From the IMG/VR virus record IMGVR_UViG_3300028393_000311, positions 1-25,007 of that record: a stretch of DNA of 25,007 nt; one strand, written 5' to 3'. Both the position numbers and the translations under genes were made by a program. Under the pieces are notes generated by a model. It had not been told where the DNA came from. It saw nothing but the letters and a program-made list of their open reading frames with translations, and did not search any database. Below are positions 7,537-14,220 of this stretch, one piece after another. This DNA comes from a virus. How positions within the stretch are numbered: the stretch's first letter is position 1; every line of letters starts with the position of its first letter.

Positions 7537-7949
7537 TGGCTTTAAAAAACTTTGGAATAAAATTAGCTGATAAGATTGCAAGTTTTGTAGGTTCTTGGGA
7601 ATTTATTATACTTCAATCTGTAGTTTTAATAGTATGGATGGTTATTAATTTAGATAATATGGTTTCGTTTGATCCATATCCTTTTATATTAATGAATTTA
7701 TTCTTATCAGCCCAGGCAGCTTATGCTACTCCTATGATTCTTATGAGTTCTAATAGACAAGCTGAAAAAGATAGAGAAGAACTATTGAAAGATCTTAAAG
7801 TTGATCAAAGTTCAAATGAATTATTACATTCTGTAATCGTTCTTCTTGTAAAACTAAAAGAAGATATTAAATTAGATAGACAATCAATTAGAGATCATAG
7901 TGAGATTCTTAAAGAATTAAAAGAACTTAAGAAAAATAAAAGCAAATGA
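7536..7949 (+). CDS. DUF1003 family membrane protein
   Basis: A 137-residue protein with the hallmark layout of DUF1003. It has GSWEFIILQSVVLIVWMVIN (19-38), FDPYPFILMNLFLSAQAAYA (45-64) and MILMSSNRQAEKDRE. Two membrane helices are followed by a cytoplasmic, partly coiled-coil tail ending in Lys-rich sequence. DUF1003 proteins are widespread bacterial inner-membrane proteins of unclear function. It sits between holin and endolysin genes with 1-nt and 4-nt overlaps, so it is co-translated with the lysis genes. It may be a second holin, an antiholin or a host-derived membrane protein recruited to lysis. Confidence 0.85.
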   Translation: MALKNFGIKLADKIASFVGSWEFIILQSVVLIVWMVINLDNMVSFDPYPFILMNLFLSAQAAYATPMILMSSNRQAEKDREELLKDLKVDQSSNELLHSVIVLLVKLKEDIKLDRQSIRDHSEILKELKELKKNKSK

Positions 7950-8542
7950 ACTTAGATAAACTAAAAGGACATATTCCAGAAGATGTGTTAAAGCAAATTC
8001 CAGAAGTAATGGAGAAGTTTGAGATTAATACATCTCAACGTCTAGCTCACTTTTTAGCTCAGTGTGCTCATGAATCTGGTGGGTTTAAACTTACACAAGA
8101 AAACCTTAACTATGGAGCTAAAGGCTTACGTGGTACATTTGGTAAATACTTTCCTACGGATGCATTAGCTGCTGCTTATGAAAGAAAACCTGAGAAAATA
8201 GCTAACAAAGTTTATGCTAATAGAATGGGTAATGGAGATGAAGCTAGTGGTGAAGGTTGGAAGTTTAGAGGTCGTGGTTTCATCCAATTAACTGGTAAAG
8301 ATAACTATAAAGCATTTGATGCTTTTGTACCTGAAGATCTAATTGCTACACCAGAACTAGTAGCTAGTAAATATCCATTATTATCTGCTGCATGGTTTTT
8401 TCATAAAAACTGCCTCAAGAAAGCTGATCTTGCTCCTACAGGTAATGCTGTAATTATTGTAAGTAAGTGTGTAAATGGTGGTACCAATGGTTTGAATGAA
8501 CGTATAGAAAACTTCAATCATTATTATAAATTGCTTAGTTAA
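7946..8542 (+). CDS. GH19-family endolysin (chitinase-like lysozyme)
   Basis: A 198-residue glycoside hydrolase of family 19, which in phages cleaves the peptidoglycan glycan strand. The catalytic Glu lies in CAHESGGF (E43). The second acidic residue is in the GNGDEASGEGWKFRGRGFIQLTG region (E99 or E103). RGRGFIQLTG and VNGGTNGLNERI are family signatures. It has no signal peptide, so export depends on the holin. The last 21 codons (8480-8542) are probably not the original ones: a homologous 63-bp 3' end lies after the downstream HNH gene. The stop overlaps the HNH ATG (TAATG). Confidence 0.92.
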   Translation: MNLDKLKGHIPEDVLKQIPEVMEKFEINTSQRLAHFLAQCAHESGGFKLTQENLNYGAKGLRGTFGKYFPTDALAAAYERKPEKIANKVYANRMGNGDEASGEGWKFRGRGFIQLTGKDNYKAFDAFVPEDLIATPELVASKYPLLSAAWFFHKNCLKKADLAPTGNAVIIVSKCVNGGTNGLNERIENFNHYYKLLS

Positions 8543-9138
8543 TGAATTATCAAAAAATATATGATGATTTAATGTTTGATAGATTGTTATTAAAAAAACA
8601 AAGGCATCTAGATAAAAAACAAGGAGTTTATTTTGAGGGTCATCATATAATTCCTAAATCTAAAGGGGGAACTGGTAATAGTACTAGAGCATTAAATCAC
8701 TCTAATATAGTTTTACTTACTGCTCGTGAACATTTTTTAGCTCATTGGTTACTTTGGAAAATATATAGAGATAGATCATCTGCTTTAGCATTTCATAAAA
8801 TGATGTCTACCAATAATTACCAAACTAGAAGTAAATCATCTAGAGGGTATGAAGAAGCAAGATTAGCTTTTAGTGAAACTAATAAAGGTAATCAGTATGG
8901 TAAAGGTGTTATAAAAGTTATATCTGAAGAACAGAAAAAAAATCATTCTAAGTTAATGAAAGGTAAATATACTGGAAAAGCTAATCCTTTTTATGGTAAA
9001 AAACATTCAGAAAAAGCTATTAATAAAATTAAACAAAGAATGCTAAATAGACCTAATGTTACTTGCAACCATTGTAATAAAGAAGTTGATCAATTAAATG
9101 CTATTAGGTGGCATTTTGATAACTGTAAAATGAGATAG
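8542..9138 (+). CDS. HNH homing endonuclease with NUMOD3 repeat
   Basis: A 198-residue free-standing homing endonuclease. The HNH core runs from GHHIIPKSKGG (33-43) through LNHSNIVLLTAREHFLAHWL. A NUMOD3-type DNA-binding motif, GKANPFYGKKHSEKAINKI, lies at about 150-168. A short zinc-finger-like C-terminus (CNHC ... HFDNC) ends the protein. Codon use is more AT-rich than in the endolysin gene, as expected for a recently acquired element. It is inserted exactly at the endolysin stop, and a relic of the endolysin 3' end follows it. The recognition site is therefore probably in endolysin alleles lacking this insert. Confidence 0.9.
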   Translation: MNYQKIYDDLMFDRLLLKKQRHLDKKQGVYFEGHHIIPKSKGGTGNSTRALNHSNIVLLTAREHFLAHWLLWKIYRDRSSALAFHKMMSTNNYQTRSKSSRGYEEARLAFSETNKGNQYGKGVIKVISEEQKKNHSKLMKGKYTGKANPFYGKKHSEKAINKIKQRMLNRPNVTCNHCNKEVDQLNAIRWHFDNCKMR

Positions 9139-9200
9139 GTACAATAGGATTAGAAGATCGTATTAAACATTTTGATGAATATTATAAACTACTTGCATAA
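9138..9200 (+). pseudogene. Displaced 3' end of the endolysin gene
   Basis: The sequence translates from GGT at 9138 as GTIGLEDRIKHFDEYYKLLA followed by TAA. It aligns without gaps to the endolysin terminus GTNGLNERIENFNHYYKLLS (8480-8542). By my hand count 12 of 20 residues and about 42 of 63 nucleotides agree. It has no start codon of its own. The TAA overlaps the ATG of the next gene (TAATG), the same junction that the endolysin now has with the HNH gene. This is best read as the original endolysin 3' end, left behind when the HNH element arrived with a replacement tail. Confidence 0.85.
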
Positions 9201-9511
9201 TGTTTAGCTATCCTAATTTGTGGGTGATGATGCTTGGTGTATTCACTGCTATGTTTTTTATTGTTGGTTGTGTTCATTATGTAAATAAATTATTTATAAA
9301 TGACACAAAAGATGTACTAGTTAGATTTATTTTATTAGTATTTGCTGCATTAGTTGGAGTATTTATAGTGGATAAGGTGATAGCATTTAAAATAAAGCTA
9401 TTATCAGATGAACAAAACAATCAATTATTTGAATTAATAAAAACATTAACCCTCATGATTTTTAGTTACTATTTTGGTACACAAAAACATGAAGACAAGA
9501 AAGAAAAATAA
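9200..9511 (+). CDS. Small membrane protein, holin-like
   Basis: A 103-residue protein with three likely membrane helices (about 7-28, 40-58, 78-92), ending in FSYYFGTQKHEDKKEK. The short, charged C-terminus after a YYFG turn is common in holin-like phage proteins. Before the homing endonuclease inserted, this gene directly followed the endolysin gene with a TAATG junction, which supports membership of the lysis cassette. It could be the true holin, an antiholin, or another membrane protein. Confidence 0.65.
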   Translation: MFSYPNLWVMMLGVFTAMFFIVGCVHYVNKLFINDTKDVLVRFILLVFAALVGVFIVDKVIAFKIKLLSDEQNNQLFELIKTLTLMIFSYYFGTQKHEDKKEK

Positions 9512-9639
9512 TGGCAAAAGGTAAATCTCTAGGAGATACAAGAAAAGTTTCATTTGGTAGACGTAAACAAGGAAATGCTAAGAAATCTTTCAATAAGCAT
9601 AATCCTCGTCCTAAAAAGTACCAAGCACAAGGTAGATAA
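9511..9639 (+). CDS. 42-residue basic protein
   Basis: A very short gene: the product begins MAKGKSLGDTRKVSFGRRKQ and ends KKYQAQGR, with about a third of the residues Lys or Arg. Its ATG overlaps the stop of the preceding gene (TAATG), and it is the last rightward gene before the bidirectional terminator. Very small basic proteins with a Y-x-x-QGR end recur, to my knowledge, in Bacteroidota phages and are easily missed by gene finders. The charge suggests nucleic-acid binding or a minor virion component. Function unknown. Confidence 0.7.
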   Translation: MAKGKSLGDTRKVSFGRRKQGNAKKSFNKHNPRPKKYQAQGR

Positions 9640-9689
9640 CCCTCTCACATATATCTGTTAGTGCCTCCTTCCAACTAATAGAAAAGAAA

Positions 9690-9715
9690 AGGGCCCCTAT
9701 GTTAATAGAGGCCCT
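9690..9715. terminator. Bidirectional terminator between convergent modules
   Basis: The arms AGGGCCCCTAT and ATAGAGGCCCT pair at 10 of 11 positions around a short GTTA loop. TTTTC follows on the plus strand and TTTTCTTTTC on the minus strand, so the hairpin can end both the rightward lysis transcript and the leftward VWA transcript. Confidence 0.85.
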
Positions 9716-9722
9716 ATTTTCA

Positions 9723-11225
9723 TTAGTATACTTCTCCACACATTCCTACTTTTCTAATAGTGGTACCATCAAATACTACGACCTGACCTTTAGATGCATA
9801 CTCTTCAATAACATTTGGACTAAATCCATCAAAAGAAGCTCCCTCTACACCAATGAAGAATGCTTTCTCAGAATACTTACTACAACAATCTTCTGCATCT
9901 GTGATTACTAATGCATTAGTATCATTACGTTCAATACTTCTAATAGCTTCATCAATGGTAGTACCACCTCCACAGTCAATCATAGAGATAGATATAAGAT
10001 CATTCTTAGACTTCTTCACTCTGTTATCAAACTTGTAGACATCATTAAGCATATCCATAGACTTAAGTTTAGCAGCAAATGCTTTACAAAAATCTATCTT
10101 ACTTATTCTTTGTCCTTCATCATTTAATACACCACAACTAGAGCTCATAGATCCTGATACATCTATATAGAGATCTATCTTACCAATTTTCTTGGTGTTC
10201 TTTACCTGTACATCTTCTGCAAAGATTTTTCTAAGCTTAGGATGCAACAGTTCATATTCTTCTAGACCAGCTATATTGTCACTGTTAAACAGATCTTCAT
10301 ACTCAGTCTTTTGATTAGAGCTGAAGTAGCTTACAGACTTGTCTAGTAGCTTCTTAATCTTCTCTTTAAGAGATCCCATAGAGAGATTAATTCTCTCAAG
10401 CTTAGCTGCAATTTGTCTAAGATAGTCAGGACTCAATTTAGCTGCTTCATTACCATCACCTGCCTGGTTAGCACTCTCAAACATCTGCTCTTGAACTTCT
10501 TCATCCATTACACTATCTATGTCTTTACACAACTCCTGGGCTTTCTGTAAAGCATCTTCTAGCATACTTTTACCTTGTCTGCTGTCCATCATCTTCTCCA
10601 TGGCTTTTTCTACACCATCATTATCAAAATCAGACTGACCATTCAATCCATTCTTAATATCTTCAGCTGCAGCAGGATCTGTAAATTCCATCATAGTCAT
10701 CCTTGTAATAAAATAACTAATGATATTACGTGCATAGATAGCAGATTTTAGATTGCTATTCTCAGACATGATCTTACCCACTGGATTATTAGCTCTCTCT
10801 AAGAACTTGAACTTAGTGTGGTTCTTCTCGTCTCTGTCCTCAAACTTAAGATCTTCAATCTTGTTGTAGTACATCTTAAAGACATCCTTTACCATATGAT
10901 TAGGAAACTTTCTGTAGTTTTCACTAAGTTTAGTTTGAAAACCTGTCATACTAGGTTGTTTATCTGGAGCAATCTTCTTGAAGTCAGTGCTCTTGATAAA
11001 CTTCTCATAGTTTTCTTTTACAGATTTACTATTCTGCATATGAGTATCCATGATATTCTCAAGCCTACGTTCATCAATATAATGCATGTAGGGTTTAATA
11101 AGATCTGGTTTTTTGTAGAAGTTAATTTTACCAAATAAGCCCTGGTCATCTTTATAATGGGATTTGATTTCTCCCTTCTTTACTTTTTCTAGAATGGTAT
11201 ATACATTCTTATATTCTTTTGCCAT
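9723..11225 (-). CDS. VWA-domain protein, partner of MoxR ATPase
   Basis: A 500-residue protein. The C-terminal von Willebrand A domain (about 345-500) has a complete MIDAS: DVSGS at 355-359, the conserved Thr in GGGTTID (420-425), and the acidic ITDAED at 441-446. The N-terminal 340 residues are mostly helical and charged, with a possible coiled-coil region at 205-300, as in ViaA- or CobT-type VWA proteins. It lies directly downstream of a MoxR-type AAA+ ATPase gene, the usual genomic pairing in which the VWA protein brings a metal-dependent partner to the ATPase. The target of a phage-encoded pair is unknown. Confidence 0.85.
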   Translation of the reverse strand: MAKEYKNVYTILEKVKKGEIKSHYKDDQGLFGKINFYKKPDLIKPYMHYIDERRLENIMDTHMQNSKSVKENYEKFIKSTDFKKIAPDKQPSMTGFQTKLSENYRKFPNHMVKDVFKMYYNKIEDLKFEDRDEKNHTKFKFLERANNPVGKIMSENSNLKSAIYARNIISYFITRMTMMEFTDPAAAEDIKNGLNGQSDFDNDGVEKAMEKMMDSRQGKSMLEDALQKAQELCKDIDSVMDEEVQEQMFESANQAGDGNEAAKLSPDYLRQIAAKLERINLSMGSLKEKIKKLLDKSVSYFSSNQKTEYEDLFNSDNIAGLEEYELLHPKLRKIFAEDVQVKNTKKIGKIDLYIDVSGSMSSSCGVLNDEGQRISKIDFCKAFAAKLKSMDMLNDVYKFDNRVKKSKNDLISISMIDCGGGTTIDEAIRSIERNDTNALVITDAEDCCSKYSEKAFFIGVEGASFDGFSPNVIEEYASKGQVVVFDGTTIRKVGMCGEVY

Positions 11226-11239
11226 AAGACTTAATTTAA

Positions 11240-11272
11240 AAATAGGAGAGCCTTATTAAGACTCCCCTATTT
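11240..11272 (-). terminator. Hairpin terminator between MoxR and VWA genes
   Basis: AAATAGGAGAG and CTCCCCTATTT pair, and the inner CTT ATT AAG extends the stem. The T-tract downstream on the minus strand is interrupted (TTAAATTAAG), so termination is probably partial. This would set a MoxR to VWA expression ratio above one. Confidence 0.65.
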
Positions 11273-11278
11273 AGTTTA

Positions 11279-12934
11279 TTAAAATGGTAAACTAGAAGAA
11301 GCTACTTCTTCTTTGAACTCATCTGATACATTATAACTAGCACGAGCTGGGTGATTAGATAGGATCACTGAGATAGTACCTTCCATATCTTCCACTTGAC
11401 TCTCATCCATAATACCTCTACTAGTATAAGCATTGATCAAGCTCTCAATCTCTGCTACAGCTAGTTCTAGACCTTCCCCTGTACTTTGAGAATGCAACAT
11501 CTCAATCTTACTCATCACAGCCTTAACTTCTGGTGATACTAGTTTACTATCTAGTTCAGAAGCTGCTGCTTGAGAGATCATGATTTGTGCAGTCTTTACA
11601 AGAGCTTTGTCTATACTGTTATCCCAAATATAACTAACAGCTTTAGCAAGCCTTGGTACAAAAGTCAAGGTTCTGTCACTAGAACTCTTGTAGCCCACTT
11701 CTAAATACTTGTCTAGCTTACTGCTAGGGATCTCTATAGTATCCATTTCTGCTTGATTTGGAATACCAATGTTAAATTTCTCTTTATAATTTCTAGCACC
11801 CTTAGCATAATACTTACTCATGTCACCTGCTGATACACGGTTTACAGTCATCTTCAACATAAATCTGTCCCAGAATGGAGAGTCTTTCTCATCTTTAGGT
11901 ATTTCATTACAAGTGGCAATAAATAACTTCCATTTACATGGGATTTTACTCTTACCATTGAATAAGAACTTCTCGTTCATTACACCCAACATAGCATTTC
12001 TAATGGCACTACTGGCTTTGTCTACCTCGTTGATAATAACAATATCAGCATCTGCTACAGGAGCATTTAGTTCATATGTATTCTGTGTAAACAACTTACC
12101 TAAGTCAGGCATACCCTTGATCTCTGATGCTTTAGTACCTTCATCAGTCTCTAGAATATACATCTTGTTTTGGAAATCTTCTGCAGTCATTTTACCATCC
12201 TTGTTCAACCATGCCTTAGCATATTCTATAATAGTTTTTGTCTTTGCTACACCTGGCTCACCTACTAGTAATAGAGGTAGTCCTGTAGCTTCTGCTAATG
12301 CAAGCATCTTAAATACTTCTTCCTTATTGATTAAGGAAGTTTCAATTGTTCTCACTTCTTGAGTTGTCTTTTTAGTAATTGACTTTACTTTTGCCATTTT
12401 GTTTGTGGGTTTTGTTTTTTGTGTTTTAAATGATTCTACTAAATCAAATGATCTTTCTGATATCATTCCATTATAGGTTTTGTAAACAGGATTAGTTTGT
12501 ATACAATTTCCTATTGGAGGAGTAACTTTATAACCTTTCTCATTAGAATATATACCTTTTTCTATAATAATTACTTCTCTACCCACTTCTTCAGGAGCAC
12601 AACCTATACCTGATTGAGTAACTTTTACTTTATCTCCAATTTCAAATTTATAATTCATATTTGCAGGTTGATTAGGAACAGGCACCCATCTCTGGATGCC
12701 TGCACTGTTAGCTTTTACTTCCCAATATCTACCATCATTACCTGGTAGTATAGTACCTACTGGATATGCTGTAGCACTATCTGTAGGACTGGGTCTATTA
12801 GAGGCTGGCAAAGATGTCTGCTGCTTCATTTGATGCCAAGATTGGCTCCCTGTCAACCACAGATACTGCTGGTTGTTGTGTAGTACCACTTGTCCTGTCA
12901 GTTGTGGATCCTTTGGTTTGCCCTGTGGTCTCAT
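11279..12934 (-). CDS. MoxR-type AAA+ ATPase with N-terminal extension
   Basis: The open frame encodes 551 residues. The MoxR ATPase occupies about 195-551: Walker A GEPGVAKT (225-232), Walker B IVIINEVDK (298-306), sensor 1 FIATCNE (338-344) and arginine finger DRF (356-358). Such ATPases act as remodelling chaperones with a VWA partner, here the next gene. The first 180 residues hold two small motifs (GNDGRYWEVK with RWVPV; then a KOW/SH3-like FEIGDKVKV region). The internal ATG at 12397 begins a standard 372-residue MoxR and carries the A/C-rich leader also found before two replication genes. So the long form may be a fusion, or two products may be made. The distal ATG overlaps the upstream gene by 137 nt. 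Confidence 0.85.
   Translation of the reverse strand: MRPQGKPKDPQLTGQVVLHNNQQYLWLTGSQSWHQMKQQTSLPASNRPSPTDSATAYPVGTILPGNDGRYWEVKANSAGIQRWVPVPNQPANMNYKFEIGDKVKVTQSGIGCAPEEVGREVIIIEKGIYSNEKGYKVTPPIGNCIQTNPVYKTYNGMISERSFDLVESFKTQKTKPTNKMAKVKSITKKTTQEVRTIETSLINKEEVFKMLALAEATGLPLLLVGEPGVAKTKTIIEYAKAWLNKDGKMTAEDFQNKMYILETDEGTKASEIKGMPDLGKLFTQNTYELNAPVADADIVIINEVDKASSAIRNAMLGVMNEKFLFNGKSKIPCKWKLFIATCNEIPKDEKDSPFWDRFMLKMTVNRVSAGDMSKYYAKGARNYKEKFNIGIPNQAEMDTIEIPSSKLDKYLEVGYKSSSDRTLTFVPRLAKAVSYIWDNSIDKALVKTAQIMISQAAASELDSKLVSPEVKAVMSKIEMLHSQSTGEGLELAVAEIESLINAYTSRGIMDESQVEDMEGTISVILSNHPARASYNVSDEFKEEVASSSLPF
12409..12423 (-). promoter_or_regulatory. A/C-rich leader before the internal MoxR start
   Basis: Minus-strand CACAAAAAACAAAAC, identical over 15 nt to the leader at 3370-3384. 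It stands 11 nt before the ATG at 12397, yet it lies inside the long MoxR reading frame, where it is read as part of KTQKTKPTNK. Its presence argues that 12397 is, or recently was, a real start. Confidence 0.5.
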
Positions 12935-13148
12935 CTTTAGTATCGTCTATGATGTTAAAAATAGTAAAGCTTGTTTCTACACCCTTAAGTGCTGGATGTT
13001 TTTGGATTGCCATAATCTGCTGTGGATTAGCAGCATACTTTACTTCTATACTACCACAACCTAAGTCATCTTTCTTAAGCCATGTAAAACCATTGTTAAG
13101 ATCATTTACTAATTGACTGACTGTTAAGTCTACTTTCTTGATTGCCAT
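12798..13148 (-). CDS. Small protein with low-complexity acidic/Thr-rich tail
   Basis: The ATG at 13148 (MAIKKVDLTVSQ, 116 residues) is preferred over the one at 13178, because it follows the stop of the UDG gene by one base. The first 75 residues look folded (QLVNDLNNGFTWLKKDDL, then EVKYAANPQQIMAIQKHPAL). The C-terminal 40 are rich in Thr, Gly, Ser, Asp and Gln and likely disordered. The last 137 nt overlap the long MoxR reading frame in another frame. No known domain is recognised. Between UDG and MoxR it may be an adaptor for the MoxR system, an inference from position. Confidence 0.65.
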   Translation of the reverse strand: MAIKKVDLTVSQLVNDLNNGFTWLKKDDLGCGSIEVKYAANPQQIMAIQKHPALKGVETSFTIFNIIDDTKDETTGQTKGSTTDRTSGTTQQPAVSVVDREPILASNEAADIFASL

Positions 13149-13149
13149 G

Positions 13150-13866
13150 TTACCAGTTGATTTTGAATGATGGACCATTTAGTCCGTTAATAATTTTGTT
13201 GCATTGATTAAATAAGTTACCACAATCCCATACTGTCTTTGTATAAGCAGCAGAGGCTGGGTGACTAACCTTGATGATGTGGTGGTGATCACCAATCATA
13301 CTTTCTAATTCTTGTGCTTGTTTACCTAATAGAACAAAGATTAATCCACTATCTGTATAGTTTAAGATATCCATAGTATAAGCTATGAAATCTTGCCATA
13401 TAGCATAGTGAGATCCTACTTTGTCCACCTGACATGTAAGTGCACTATTTAATAATAAAACTCCCTGGTTAGCCCATCTGGTTAGATTTGGATCTTGATA
13501 AGTTGGGAAGTCTTCATACACGTTTCTCTCAATAGCCTCAAACATATTCTTGAGACTAGGTTGAGGTTTACCTGTATTGCTACAACTAAATGCAAGTCCA
13601 TCGGCCACACCAAAATGTGGGTAAGGATCTTGTCCTATCATAATAACTTTTAGTTTATCATGTGGACATTCTTCAAATGCTCTGAATACTTGTTTAAGAG
13701 GAGGAGTAAATCTTTTACCATCTTCTCTTAATTTATATAATGTGTCTAAGATCTTATCAAAGTCTGAGCTTTGAATAAAACCTCTAAGCTTATTTGCCCA
13801 ACCTGATGGTTGTAGACGTTCTACTAGCTTACACTTAACTTCTTCTAAATTTATTTGTTCTGTCAC
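13150..13866 (-). CDS. ung: Family-1 uracil-DNA glycosylase
   Basis: A 238-residue uracil-DNA glycosylase, which removes uracil from DNA. Motif A is GQDPYPHFGVADGLAFS (78-94) with the catalytic Asp80. The family's usual GQDPYH has Pro in place of His here. LLLNSALT (137-144) supplies the uracil-recognition Asn140, and SHPASAAY (201-208) is the HPSPLS-type motif with His202. Length is near that of family 1 (about 225). The frame starts with GTG (minus strand) at 13866; no nearby ATG gives a complete N-terminus. Phages use it for repair, or to exclude uracil from replicating DNA. Confidence 0.93.
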   Translation of the reverse strand: MTEQINLEEVKCKLVERLQPSGWANKLRGFIQSSDFDKILDTLYKLREDGKRFTPPLKQVFRAFEECPHDKLKVIMIGQDPYPHFGVADGLAFSCSNTGKPQPSLKNMFEAIERNVYEDFPTYQDPNLTRWANQGVLLLNSALTCQVDKVGSHYAIWQDFIAYTMDILNYTDSGLIFVLLGKQAQELESMIGDHHHIIKVSHPASAAYTKTVWDCGNLFNQCNKIINGLNGPSFKINW

Positions 13867-13885
13867 AATCTTTATATTAATTTTG
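13854..13885 (+). promoter_or_regulatory. Bacteroidota-type promoter for the gene at 13915
   Basis: TTTG at 13854-13857 and TAATTTTG at 13878-13885 are separated by 20 nt. Both match the published Bacteroides consensus (TTTG near -33, TAnnTTTG near -7). The predicted start of transcription is a few bases downstream, just before the coding region. It overlaps the 5' end of the divergent UDG gene. Confidence 0.7.
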
Positions 13886-13914
13886 TTACAAACTATTTTA
13901 TGGAAAAAATAAAA

Positions 13915-14220
13915 ATGATTAAAAAAGATGCTATTGTTGATATTAAAATTGGAGCTGGCTTTATTTCAAGATTAAATGAAATATTAATGCAGCTTACAAC
14001 TGATAAAAACAAAGAAGATCTTGAAAAATACAGGAAAGAAGCAGAAGAAAATAAAGGTTTCTCAGAACCTTGGATGGAGTCAGCTACCACTGTAGGTATT
14101 CTACTAAGAGAAATACAGAATGAAGCTGAAAAACAAGGAATGACTTATGAAACTACAGTAGATGAAGTAACTAAAGAACTAAAAGATCTTATTTCTGAAG
14201 AAATTCCTACTGAAGAATAA
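13915..14220 (+). CDS. Isolated rightward gene, small acidic protein
   Basis: A protein of 101 residues from the ATG at 13915 (MIKKDAIVDIKIGAGFISRL). Another ATG at 13900 would add five residues. The later one is preferred because the promoter predicts a transcript starting near 13892, and because an A-rich stretch precedes it. The protein is helical and Glu/Lys-rich, with the middle motif ENKGFSEPWMESATTVGILL and an acidic tail (DLISEEIPTEE). It is the only rightward gene in a 12-kb leftward region and ends inside the 3' end of the opposing gene. Its own promoter suggests separate timing, perhaps early or lysogeny-related. Function unknown. Confidence 0.75.
   Translation: MIKKDAIVDIKIGAGFISRLNEILMQLTTDKNKEDLEKYRKEAEENKGFSEPWMESATTVGILLREIQNEAEKQGMTYETTVDEVTKELKDLISEEIPTEE

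Noticed and set aside
8542-9200. Group I intron or intein in the endolysin gene
   Set aside because: The endolysin frame is complete before the HNH gene, the HNH gene has its own start and stop, and no intron or intein splice signatures are seen; tail replacement explains the arrangement better.
11820-12362. A 180-codon open frame on the plus strand
   Set aside because: It lies wholly antisense to the MoxR catalytic domain, whose Walker A, Walker B and sensor motifs are intact. It has no promoter or leader and reads as hydrophobic shadow sequence.
13855-13914. Longer N-terminus for the rightward gene
   Set aside because: It needs a TTG start located inside the promoter, before the predicted transcription start.
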